From the NCBI RefSeq assembly GCF_009380155.1, contig NZ_WHUV01000009.1:62001-126000 (forward strand): 64,000 nt of DNA. Direction: 5' to 3'. The notes beneath the pieces are model-generated. The model saw only the letters and a list, made by a program, of their open reading frames with translations, was not told where the DNA came from and searched no databases. This document shows positions 36,921-44,977 of this stretch, one piece after another (positions within the stretch are counted from its first letter, which is position 1; every line of letters starts with the position of its first letter). The DNA is from Pseudomonas piscis (GTDB taxonomy: Bacteria; Pseudomonadota; Gammaproteobacteria; Pseudomonadales; Pseudomonadaceae). The position numbers were made by a program, and so were the translations under genes.

Positions 36921-37186
36921 GGGTCAGGAAAAAGCGACGGCGCAAGCTCCCAGGTCGGCATCGACCTGATGAGCTTGCGGCGTGCTTGGACAGGAAAAAG
37001 ACCCGATCTAGAGCCCTTGGCAAGAAAACCCACAGTGCGAACTGAAAAATCTTCCTTTGACTCCGGTCAAACGTTACCTGGTGTTTCTCTGCGACCGTAT
37101 ATCGAGAAACTTTCCGGGAAATCCGGAAGGTTCAAGGGCACCCGAAACAGAACATTCCTAAATTTTTTTAGACCTTTTCCTGACCC
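36921..37186. repeat. Inverted-repeat-bounded element, possibly MITE-like
   Basis: GGGTCAGGAAAA (36921-36932) is repeated in inverted orientation at 37175-37186, bounding 266 bases with no gene. Inside are a stable 16-bp hairpin (arms CGCAAGCTC/GAGCTTGCG and CAGGTCG/CGACCTG) and a further direct CAGGAAAAAG copy. No target-site duplication is evident at the edges. Confidence 0.35.
37108..37132. promoter_or_regulatory. Imperfect palindrome upstream of gltP
   Basis: AACTTTCCGG-GAAAT-CCGGAAGGTT has 10-base arms with one mismatch. It may be an operator or a short hairpin. Confidence 0.3.
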
Positions 37187-37496
37187 TTCCGACAAGCCTG
37201 CACGCCGCCTGAAATGGCCGTTTCACGGCATTCTGGCCTGCCGAAATGTCGTATTCGAACCGGTTGGGACGCTCGTTTTGTTTCGAAAAACTCATGCCGA
37301 TTCGGCATAGGGTAGGCGTTTACGGCATTAGACGCGCCACCCTTGCATCGGAATAGTTGCGCCTTTTTTCGCCTGCAGAGAGCCGTCATTGCTCGCTCGG
37401 GATGACCTTATACGGGGGCCGATGCACAGACTTTTCCGCCATTGAGCGTTGCAGTTCGCGCATCTGCCCGAGTCCAACTGAAGTAAGGGTAATGAT

Positions 37497-38828
37497 ATGA
37501 AGAAGGCCAAATTAAGCCTCGCCTGGCAGATCCTCATCGGTCTGGTCCTGGGTATTGCGATCGGCGCACTGCTCAATCATTTCAGCGCTGAAAAAGCCTG
37601 GTGGATCAGCAACGTCCTGCAACCTGCGGGCGATATCTTTATCCGCTTGATCAAGATGATCGTGATCCCGATCGTCATCTCCTCGCTGGTGGTCGGCATC
37701 GCCGGTGTCGGCGACGCCAAGAAGCTGGGCCGCATCGGCCTCAAGACCATCATCTACTTCGAGATCGTGACCACCATCGCCATCGTCGTCGGCCTGCTGC
37801 TGGCCAACCTGTTCCATCCGGGCGCAGGCATCGACATGAGCACCCTGGGCACCGTGGACATCTCCAAGTACCAGGCCACCGCGGCCGAAGTGCAGCATGA
37901 ACACGCCTTCATCGAGACCATCCTCAACCTGATTCCGTCGAACATCTTCGCGGCCATGGCCCGTGGCGAGATGCTGCCGATCATCTTCTTCTCGGTGCTG
38001 TTCGGCCTGGGCCTGTCGAGCCTGCAGGCCGACCTGCGCGAGCCGCTGGTGAAGATGTTCCAGGGCGTTTCGGAAACCATGTTCAAAGTCACCCACATGA
38101 TCATGAACTACGCCCCCATCGGCGTATTCGCACTGATCGCGGTGACTGTCGCCAACTTCGGTTTCGCCTCGCTGCTGCCTTTGGCCAAGCTGGTGATCCT
38201 GGTCTACGTGGCCATCGCTTTCTTCGCCTTCGTGGTCCTGGGGCTGGTCGCACGCCTGTTCGGCTTCTCGGTGATCAAGCTGATGCGCATCTTCAAGGAT
38301 GAGCTGGTGCTCGCCTACTCCACCGCCAGTTCGGAAACCGTGCTGCCGCGAGTGATCGAGAAGATGGAAGCCTACGGCGCGCCGAAGGCGATCTGCAGCT
38401 TCGTGGTGCCTACCGGCTACTCCTTCAACCTCGACGGCTCGACCCTGTACCAGAGCATCGCGGCGATCTTCATCGCCCAGCTGTACGGCATCGACCTGTC
38501 CATCAGCCAGCAACTGCTGCTGGTCCTGACCCTGATGGTCACTTCCAAGGGTATCGCCGGGGTTCCGGGCGTGTCCTTCGTGGTCCTGCTGGCCACCCTG
38601 GGCAGCGTCGGCATCCCGCTGGAAGGCCTGGCCTTCATCGCCGGTGTCGACCGCGTGATGGACATGGCGCGTACCGCCCTGAACGTGATCGGCAACGCCC
38701 TGGCGGTGCTGGTGATTGCTCGCTGGGAAGGCATGTACGACGACGCCAAGGGCCAGCGCTACTGGAACTCCCTGCCGCACTGGCGCAGCAAGGAGAAGCT
38801 GCCAGCCGGCGAGATCTCCAAGGGCTGA
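37497..38828 (+). CDS. gltP: Glutamate/aspartate:proton symporter GltP
   Basis: Inner-membrane uptake of acidic amino acids. The 443-residue protein belongs to the dicarboxylate/amino acid:cation symporter (DAACS) family. Eight helices and two re-entrant loops can be inferred, with the serine-rich loop TASSETVLPRV and the substrate motif FVVPTGYSFNLDGSTLYQS. AAGGGTAA precedes the ATG. A strong terminator follows. Related C4-dicarboxylate carriers (DctA) share the fold, so aspartate or fumarate might also be substrates. Confidence 0.9.
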   Translation: MKKAKLSLAWQILIGLVLGIAIGALLNHFSAEKAWWISNVLQPAGDIFIRLIKMIVIPIVISSLVVGIAGVGDAKKLGRIGLKTIIYFEIVTTIAIVVGLLLANLFHPGAGIDMSTLGTVDISKYQATAAEVQHEHAFIETILNLIPSNIFAAMARGEMLPIIFFSVLFGLGLSSLQADLREPLVKMFQGVSETMFKVTHMIMNYAPIGVFALIAVTVANFGFASLLPLAKLVILVYVAIAFFAFVVLGLVARLFGFSVIKLMRIFKDELVLAYSTASSETVLPRVIEKMEAYGAPKAICSFVVPTGYSFNLDGSTLYQSIAAIFIAQLYGIDLSISQQLLLVLTLMVTSKGIAGVPGVSFVVLLATLGSVGIPLEGLAFIAGVDRVMDMARTALNVIGNALAVLVIARWEGMYDDAKGQRYWNSLPHWRSKEKLPAGEISKG

Positions 38829-38871
38829 GCCGCCTGACGCCCGCCCGCCACCCTGGTGGGCCCGCGCAACA

Positions 38872-38900
38872 GACAAACCCCGGTCGATCCGGGGTTTGTC
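38872..38900 (+). terminator. Rho-independent terminator after gltP
   Basis: A perfect 12-bp stem, GACAAACCCCGG/CCGGGGTTTGTC, with loop TCGAT, then GTTT. Confidence 0.75.
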
Positions 38901-38951
38901 GTTTCTGCAGCCCCCGCTATCATTCGCGGCATCTTCCGAGGGATATGACCG

Positions 38952-40181
38952 ATGCTCAATGGCCTGTGGCTTGGCTTCTTTATCGTTGCAACCGTTTCCG
39001 CCCTGGCGCAGTGGCTGGTGGGGGGCAACGCCGGGATCTTCGCCGCCATGGTGGAAAGCATCTTCGCCATGGCCAAGCTGTCGGTGGAGGTCATGGTGCT
39101 GCTGTTCGGTACCCTGACCCTGTGGCTGGGCTTCCTGCGGATCGCCGAGAAGGCCGGCATCGTCGAATGGCTGGCCAAGGTCCTCGGCCCGCTGTTCAAG
39201 CGCCTGATGCCGGAAGTGCCGCCGGGCCATCCGGCCCTGGGCCTGATCACCCTGAACTTCGCCGCCAACGGCCTGGGCCTGGACAATGCCGCCACGCCCA
39301 TCGGCCTCAAGGCCATGCGCGCCCTGCAAGAGCTCAACCCCAGCGCCACCACCGCGAGCAACGCGCAAATCCTGTTCCTGGTGCTCAACGCATCGTCCCT
39401 GACCCTGTTGCCGGTAACTATCTTCATGTACCGCGCCCAGCAAGGCGCGGCGGACCCGACCCTGGTATTCCTGCCGATCCTGCTGGCCACCAGCGCCTCG
39501 ACCCTGGTGGGCCTGCTGTCGGTGGCGGTGATGCAACGCCTGCGGTTGTGGGATCCGGTGGTACTGGCCTACCTGGTTCCCGGTGCCCTGGCCCTGGGGG
39601 CCTTCATGGCGCTGTTGGCGAGCTTGTCGGCGGCGGCCCTGGCATCGCTGTCGTCGATCCTCGGCAACCTGACGCTGTTCGGCCTGATCATGCTGTTCCT
39701 GGTGGTCGGCGCGCTACGCAAGGTCAAGGTCTACGAGGCTTTCGTCGAGGGTGCCAAGGAGGGGTTCGACGTCGCCAAGAACCTGCTGCCGTACCTGGTG
39801 GCCATGCTGTGCGCCATCGGCGTGCTGCGGGCTTCCGGCGCCCTGGACTTCGGTCTCGACGGGATCCGCCACCTGGTGGCCTGGGCCGGTTGGGATACGC
39901 GCTTCGTCGATGCCCTGCCCACCGCCATGGTCAAGCCGTTCTCCGGCAGTGCAGCCCGGGCGATGCTGATCGAAACCATGAAGAGCCAGGGTGTGGACAG
40001 CTTCCCGGCGCTGGCGGCGGCGACTATCCAGGGCAGCACCGAAACCACCTTCTATGTGCTGGCGGTGTATTTCGGTGCGGTGGGTATCCAGCGGGTCCGG
40101 CACGCCGTGGGCTGCGCCCTGCTGGCGGAGTTTGCCGGCGTGGTTGCGGCGATCGCTGTCTGCTACTGGTTCTTCGGCTGA
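38952..40181 (+). CDS. Nucleoside-recognition (SpmA/SpmB-like) membrane protein
   Basis: A 409-residue polytopic membrane protein with about nine helices, containing two Gate-type halves like the spore maturation proteins SpmA and SpmB fused in one chain (NFAANGLGLDNAATPIGLKAM in the first half, AATIQGSTETTFYVLAVYF in the second). Related proteins are annotated as nucleoside transport gates, but a substrate is not established. It matches PAO1 PA5478 by position. It stands alone between the gltP terminator and the convergent MCE operon. Confidence 0.8.
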   Translation: MLNGLWLGFFIVATVSALAQWLVGGNAGIFAAMVESIFAMAKLSVEVMVLLFGTLTLWLGFLRIAEKAGIVEWLAKVLGPLFKRLMPEVPPGHPALGLITLNFAANGLGLDNAATPIGLKAMRALQELNPSATTASNAQILFLVLNASSLTLLPVTIFMYRAQQGAADPTLVFLPILLATSASTLVGLLSVAVMQRLRLWDPVVLAYLVPGALALGAFMALLASLSAAALASLSSILGNLTLFGLIMLFLVVGALRKVKVYEAFVEGAKEGFDVAKNLLPYLVAMLCAIGVLRASGALDFGLDGIRHLVAWAGWDTRFVDALPTAMVKPFSGSAARAMLIETMKSQGVDSFPALAAATIQGSTETTFYVLAVYFGAVGIQRVRHAVGCALLAEFAGVVAAIAVCYWFFG

Positions 40182-40211
40182 TCCTGCGCCGGCCTGCCGG
40201 CGCAACGGACC

Positions 40212-40832
40212 TCAGCGTTTCTCCACCTGGTTGCCCTGCCCCACGGCCCAGTCCACCACCTGGCGGGCCAGCACGTCGCTGGCCTGGCCGAACCCGGTCA
40301 CCACTGCCGGCACCTGGGTCTCGGCCAGCGGCTGGCGTACCTCGAAGCGTCGGCTGGCGAGGATCTTCTGGTCAGCACCACGGATCAACCGCGCATCCAG
40401 GCGTATCACCACCTGGGCGGCCTTGCCCTGGTATTCGGTCTGGAACGCTTGCAGGTCGCCGCCCAGGGCCAGGTCGGTCTGCAAGTTGCTGTCGTCGGTG
40501 CTCAACAGCTGGACCCGGCCATCGCGCTGGAACCCGTCCAGCAGCCGGTTGCGCAGCAGGATCGGCGCCGGGTCGGTCCAGCGGGAGGCCTTGTAGCTGC
40601 TGAGCAGGTCGCCCTGGGGGATCACCGCGATCCGCGCACTGTTCAGGGCATCGCTGGCCTGGGGCTTGAGCAGTTGCAGCGACCACGGCAGGGCCTTGCC
40701 CGGGGTGCTGGCCTGGCCCACCGGCAAGCGGTAGATATCCAGCGGCTCGCTCTGGGGCAGGATCGAGCAGCCACCAAGGGCCAGGACGGTCCCCAGGGCC
40801 AGGGGGGCAAACAGGCGGCTGGCACGCATCAT
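40212..40832 (-). CDS. MCE-system auxiliary lipoprotein (PqiC-like)
   Basis: A 206-residue lipoprotein (lipobox LGGC, Cys about 22) of the ABC-type transport auxiliary family (former DUF330). The conserved IYRLP opening, VIPQGDLLSSYKASRWTDPAP segment and C-terminal LARQVVDWA are visible. In PqiABC the equivalent lipoprotein caps the MCE tube at the outer membrane. Its start overlaps the end of the MCE gene by 4 bases, and it is last of the four-gene operon 43717-40212. Confidence 0.85.
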   Translation of the reverse strand: MMRASRLFAPLALGTVLALGGCSILPQSEPLDIYRLPVGQASTPGKALPWSLQLLKPQASDALNSARIAVIPQGDLLSSYKASRWTDPAPILLRNRLLDGFQRDGRVQLLSTDDSNLQTDLALGGDLQAFQTEYQGKAAQVVIRLDARLIRGADQKILASRRFEVRQPLAETQVPAVVTGFGQASDVLARQVVDWAVGQGNQVEKR

Positions 40833-41767
40833 GGCGTGAACTCCTTGTTCTTCTCGTTACCCAGCAGGTAACCACCGGGGTTGGCTTCCAGGCGGCGGGT
40901 GATGGCCCGCAGCGAGCTCATGGTCTCGCGCAATTCGCGCACGGCCGGTGCCAGGCCATTGAGGCCCTGCATGCCGTTGCTCAGCGAGTCCTGGTTGTCG
41001 TTCAGCAGCTGGTTGAGGGTGGCGCTGCTTTGCTCCAGGGAGCGCATGGCCTGCTGGGCGCTGCCGAACATCTGCCGGCCCTGGTCGTTGAGCAGGCCGT
41101 TGGCGTTGCGCATCAGCGCGGTGGTCTGCTCGAGCATGGCGCTGGTCTGCTTGGTGATGATCCCCAGTTGCTGCATCAGCTGGCGCAAGTCGTTGCGCTG
41201 CTCGGCGATGCTGGCGGTGGTCTTCTGCAGGTTATCCAGGGTACTGCCGACCCGGTCCACGTTCTCCGGGGAGAACAGCTGGTTGGCGTTGTGCAGCAGC
41301 AGGTTGACCCCGGTCATCAGGTCGTCGCTGTTGTTCAGCAGCCGGGCGATGGGCGATGGCGAGGCGGTGATGCTCGGCAGGTGGCCGTTCTTGCCCTTGA
41401 GCGGCGGGCTTTGCGGGGTGCCGCCGCTGAGCTGGATGATCGAGGTGCCGGTGATGCCGGTCAGCGCCAGTTTGGCTTGGGTGTCTTCCTTGATCGGCGT
41501 GTCGCCGCCCAGGCGGATCTGCGCCAGCACCCGGCGCGGGTCCTTGGGATCCAGGCGCAGGTTGACCACGTCGCCGACCTTGATCCCGCTGTACTGTACC
41601 GAGCTGCCCCGGGACAGGCCGCTGACCGCTTCGTTGAAGACGATCTCGTAGTCCTGGAAGGCGCTGTCGACGCTGGACTTGGCCAGCCACAGGCCGAACA
41701 GCAAGGCGCCGGCCACCAAGATCACCGTGAACAGGCCGATCAGTACGTGATGGGCTCGGGTTTCCAT
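40829..41767 (-). CDS. MCE-domain (MlaD-family) lipid transport protein
   Basis: A 312-residue periplasmic protein anchored by an N-terminal helix (about 8-28), with one MCE domain (about 38-120; IVFNEAVSGLSRGSSVQYSGIKVG, LALTGITGTSIIQLSGG). A long helical, coiled-coil-like C-terminal part (about 150-300) probably forms a needle spanning the periplasm. It binds and shuttles lipids between membranes together with the ABC proteins encoded just upstream. It starts 2 bases before the end of the ATPase gene, so translation is coupled. Closest in layout to PAO1 PA3213, from memory. Confidence 0.88.
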   Translation of the reverse strand: METRAHHVLIGLFTVILVAGALLFGLWLAKSSVDSAFQDYEIVFNEAVSGLSRGSSVQYSGIKVGDVVNLRLDPKDPRRVLAQIRLGGDTPIKEDTQAKLALTGITGTSIIQLSGGTPQSPPLKGKNGHLPSITASPSPIARLLNNSDDLMTGVNLLLHNANQLFSPENVDRVGSTLDNLQKTTASIAEQRNDLRQLMQQLGIITKQTSAMLEQTTALMRNANGLLNDQGRQMFGSAQQAMRSLEQSSATLNQLLNDNQDSLSNGMQGLNGLAPAVRELRETMSSLRAITRRLEANPGGYLLGNEKNKEFTP

Positions 41768-41768
41768 A

Positions 41769-42572
41769 TCATCCCTCGTTGGTCGGTGTCGCGGCCTGGT
41801 ACGCCGCGCGGCCCCGGGGGCCGTGGAAGTATTCGTGGATCCAGGCGTCCGCAGTCTCGGCGACGATATCGATGGCATCGGCCACCAGCACCTTCTTCTG
41901 CGCCAGTACCGCCACCCGGTCGGTGATGGTGTAGAGGGTATCCAGGTCATGGGTGACCAGGAACACGCTCAGGCCCAGGGCATCGCGCAGGGTCAGGATC
42001 AGTTGGTCGAAGGCGGCGGCGCCCACCGGGTCGAGGCCGGCGGTGGGCTCGTCGAGAAACAGGATGTCCGGGTCCAGGGCCAGGGCGCGGGCCAGGGCCG
42101 CGCGCTTGATCATGCCGCCGGACAGCGACGCGGGGTACTTGTCGGCCGCCGACAGCGGCAGGCCGGCCAGGGCCAGCTTCACCGCCGCCAGGTGCTCGGC
42201 GTCGGCGCGTGACAGGCCGGCATGTTCGATCAGCGGCAGGGCGACGTTCTCGGTCACCGTCAGCGAGGTGAACAGCGCGCCCTTCTGGAACAGCACGCCG
42301 AAACGTCGCTCCACCAGCGAGCGCTGTCGCTCCGGCAAGCTCGGCAGGTCCTGGCCGAATACCCGTACCGAACCCTCGCTGGGCTGGCGCAGGCCGACGA
42401 TACTGCGCAGCAAGACCGACTTGCCGCTGCCCGAGCCACCGACCACGCCGAGGATCTCGCCCTTGTACACGTCCAGGTCGAGGTTCTCGTGCACGCTCTG
42501 CTGGCCGAAGCGGTTGCACAGCCCGCGAACCTCGATCACCGCCTCGGCGGGCGCGCGCGGCGGGCGGCTCAC
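41769..42572 (-). CDS. MCE-system ABC transporter ATP-binding protein (MlaF-like)
   Basis: ATPase driving lipid movement. The 267-residue protein has Walker A GGSGSGKSVLLRS, signature SLSGGMIKRAALARAL (the SGGM-K variant is typical of MlaF/Mkl), Walker B ILFLDEPTAGLDP and H-loop VTHDLDT. The start is GTG 42572, which overlaps the permease stop as GTGA; the long open frame upstream in this phase is the permease shadow. The lipoprotein and MCE genes follow. Confidence 0.9.
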   Translation of the reverse strand: MSRPPRAPAEAVIEVRGLCNRFGQQSVHENLDLDVYKGEILGVVGGSGSGKSVLLRSIVGLRQPSEGSVRVFGQDLPSLPERQRSLVERRFGVLFQKGALFTSLTVTENVALPLIEHAGLSRADAEHLAAVKLALAGLPLSAADKYPASLSGGMIKRAALARALALDPDILFLDEPTAGLDPVGAAAFDQLILTLRDALGLSVFLVTHDLDTLYTITDRVAVLAQKKVLVADAIDIVAETADAWIHEYFHGPRGRAAYQAATPTNEG

Positions 42573-43717
42573 CAGCCCATCTCCATGAAGAACAGCGCGG
42601 CCACGGCGTCGATGACGATCACCACGAAGATCGACTGCACCACCGCGGAAGTGGTGTGTGCGCCTACCGACTCGGCGCTGCCACTGACCTTGAAGCCTTC
42701 CAGGCAGCCGATGGCGGCGATCAGGAAGGCGAATATCGGGGCCTTCACCAGGCCCAGGAGAAAGTGTTTCACGCCGATATCCGAATGCAACAGCGAGAGG
42801 AACATCGCCGGTGAGATGTCCAGCGACAGCGCGCAGACCACCCCGCCGCCGATGATGCCCGAGAGCATCGCCAGGAAGGTCAGCATCGGCAGCGCCACCA
42901 GTAGCGCCAGGACCCGGGGCAGCACCAGCAATTCCATGGGGTCCAGGCCCAGGGTGCGAATCGCGTCGATTTCCTCGTTGGCCTTCATCGAGCCGATCTG
43001 CGCGGTGAAGGCGCTGGCGGTACGCCCGGCCATGAGGATGGCGGTCAGCAGCACGCCGAATTCGCGCAGGAAGGAAAACGCCACCAGGTCCACGGTGAAG
43101 ATGCTGGCGCCGAATCCAGCCAGCACCGTGGCGCCGAGGAAGGCCACCACCGCCCCCACCAGGAAGGTCAGCAAGGCGACGATGGGCGCGGCGTCCAGGC
43201 CGGTCTGCTCGATATGCGCCACCACCGGGGTGATGCGCCAGCGCCTGGGATGCAACAGGCCGCGGGCCAGGGTCTCGAGGATCAGGCCGATGAAGCCCAG
43301 GACCTTCAAGGTGTCGTGCCAGACGGTGTAGACCGAGCCGCCGATGCGCGAGAGCAGTTGTATGCCCACCGGGATTTCCGGTTGCTTGACCGGCACGCAG
43401 AAGTCGTTCAGCGAGCTGTAGACGGTTTGCAGCAGGGCACGGTCGGCGGCGGACAGGGTGCAATCGGGATGCTCGGCGCTGCGTCCCAGGCGCTCGGCAC
43501 CCAGCAGCTCCACCAATAGCGAGGCGCCGGCGGTGTCCAGGGCGCCGAGGCCATTGAGGTCGATGTGGGTGTCGCTATCGTAGCGCCCGGCCAGGGATTG
43601 GCTGAGGCGCTTCAGGTCGCTGTAGTGCGCCAGCGTCCAGTCGCCGTGGATGCGCAATTGCGCCGGAGAGTGGGCAAGATCCAGTTGAGCGGTGCCGGGC
43701 GTCACGCTGGTAGTCAT
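42569..43717 (-). CDS. MCE-system ABC permease with N-terminal STAS domain (MlaE-like)
   Basis: Membrane subunit of a lipid ABC system. The 382-residue protein has an N-terminal STAS-like domain of about 100 residues (THIDLNGLGALDTAGASLL), then a MlaE permease body with five to six helices and the coupling segment GSMKANEEIDAIRTLGLDPMELLVLPRV. In Mla systems the STAS partner (MlaB) is a separate protein; here it is fused. ATG 43717 was chosen because GGAG lies just before it. It is first in the operon. Confidence 0.9.
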   Translation of the reverse strand: MTTSVTPGTAQLDLAHSPAQLRIHGDWTLAHYSDLKRLSQSLAGRYDSDTHIDLNGLGALDTAGASLLVELLGAERLGRSAEHPDCTLSAADRALLQTVYSSLNDFCVPVKQPEIPVGIQLLSRIGGSVYTVWHDTLKVLGFIGLILETLARGLLHPRRWRITPVVAHIEQTGLDAAPIVALLTFLVGAVVAFLGATVLAGFGASIFTVDLVAFSFLREFGVLLTAILMAGRTASAFTAQIGSMKANEEIDAIRTLGLDPMELLVLPRVLALLVALPMLTFLAMLSGIIGGGVVCALSLDISPAMFLSLLHSDIGVKHFLLGLVKAPIFAFLIAAIGCLEGFKVSGSAESVGAHTTSAVVQSIFVVIVIDAVAALFFMEMGW

Positions 43718-43771
43718 AAGCTCCAAGCTTGTATGGCCATTTTGCAGTGCTACGTAATAGCACGATCCACA

Positions 43772-44815
43772 TTACTTTGCCTCGCCGGGCTTGGCCGCCT
43801 GTTGATCTGGATCGTCGATCTGGAAGCGCAGCACGCCGATCACCTGGCCGTCCTCGGTGACGACCCGGACCTGCCATTTGCCGGCGGGGTTGGCCGGGAA
43901 GTTCTGCTTGTGGGACCAGGCGCGGTAACCCTCCTTACGCCCGCCGTGGATGTCCAGGGCGATGCGGTCCACCTCGCTGCCGTTGAACTGCCAGACATGG
44001 TAGATGCGCTCGTCCAGGCCCCGCGGCGCGTTGATCGCGGTGTAGGCGTACAGGCCATTGCCACGCACTTGGCTGGCGCTGAGGGTTTCCAGGCTGGCGC
44101 CTGGAGTACGGTCCTGGAGCTGGGTACTGATGGCGTCCTCGGTCAGCCACAGGGTGGCCGGTGGCACCCAGGAGCGCAGCAGCCAGCCGGTGCCGCCGAT
44201 GGCCAGGGTGATGCACAGCACGGTCAGGGCGCTGCGTACGCTGCGGATCGGCAGGATCGAGGCCAGGCTCGGGAAGGACAGCAACATGGCGGTGCCCAGG
44301 GCCAGCTTGAAGCTCTGGGCGGTGGTCAGGTGCAGGATCAGCGGCAGCGCCGTCAGCAGCACGGCGAACAACGTCAGCGTATGCAGGGCCAGGAACAGCC
44401 AGCGGCGAGGGGCCAGCCACTTGTAGTACAGCGGGTCGGTGATGGACACCAGGGCCGCGGCGCCCAGTAGCCCGGTGAACGCCAGTTGGCCGCTGTTCCA
44501 GCTGGTGGTGATGAAAAAGAACGGCAGGACGAAGAACAGGCTTTCCTGGTGGATCATCTGCGTGGCATAGCGCAGCAGCGGCTGCGGGATCTCGCGCTTG
44601 AAAACCTGGGCGAACAGCTGGGTCAGGCTGTTTTCCAGCATCAGCCAGACCCAGCTCACCAGCATGATGATAGCGATCCATGAGGCCAGGCCCTGTTGCC
44701 GGTCCACCAGGATGAAGCTGCAGACCCCCGAGATGAAGCCGCCGAGTGCGATGACCCCGGGGTAGCGCTTGATCAGTTCCAGCAGGCGCTGTATGTGTCG
44801 GTTCCAGTCGGGCAT
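43772..44815 (-). CDS. DUF5924-family membrane protein with DUF2914 tail
   Basis: A 347-residue protein with about seven hydrophobic helices in the first two thirds. A periplasmic C-terminal domain (about 225-335) carries YHVWQFNGSEVDRIALDIHGGRKEGYRAWSH, the DUF2914 pattern. Function unknown; the tail may bind an envelope ligand. It is the first gene leftward of a 160-base gap and may be transcribed with the MCE operon, from which it is separated by 54 bases. Confidence 0.75.
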   Translation of the reverse strand: MPDWNRHIQRLLELIKRYPGVIALGGFISGVCSFILVDRQQGLASWIAIIMLVSWVWLMLENSLTQLFAQVFKREIPQPLLRYATQMIHQESLFFVLPFFFITTSWNSGQLAFTGLLGAAALVSITDPLYYKWLAPRRWLFLALHTLTLFAVLLTALPLILHLTTAQSFKLALGTAMLLSFPSLASILPIRSVRSALTVLCITLAIGGTGWLLRSWVPPATLWLTEDAISTQLQDRTPGASLETLSASQVRGNGLYAYTAINAPRGLDERIYHVWQFNGSEVDRIALDIHGGRKEGYRAWSHKQNFPANPAGKWQVRVVTEDGQVIGVLRFQIDDPDQQAAKPGEAK

Positions 44816-44977
44816 CGGCAGCAGGTCACGGTCAGGGTGGGAAAAAGCGCGACAGGATAACGTTGGCGGCTGCCCGTGGCGAGGGAGTCCACCCGCTCCC
44901 GGATGGGAAGCGGGTCGGCCCGGCCGATGGGCATGGCGGTACCGGTTTTCGGGCTGTCATGCAGCGCCCTGCCAGGG

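Larger units (their letters stand above)
36769..37496. other. Long intergenic region upstream of gltP (728 bases)
   Basis: No convincing gene. It contains a 16-bp two-part hairpin (36941-36979), direct copies of CAGGAAAAAG at 36925 and 36991 with an inverted CTTTTCCTG at 37174, and a palindrome at 37108-37132. A T-rich run lies near 37161. The last 200 bases probably hold the gltP promoter; no clear hexamers were picked out. Confidence 0.6.

Noticed and set aside
36969..37310. 113-codon frame in the gap upstream of gltP
   Set aside because: Basic, repeat-free product with no ribosome site or family; it crosses hairpins and inverted repeats and its base composition is not coding-like.
37512..39536. 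674-codon open frame on the minus strand across gltP
   Set aside because: It spans the gltP terminator and part of the next gene in antisense; low-complexity Gln/His/Gly product typical of a shadow frame.
43717..43726. TTG 43726 as the start of the STAS-permease gene
   Set aside because: The GGAG ribosome site falls within that extension and serves ATG 43717.
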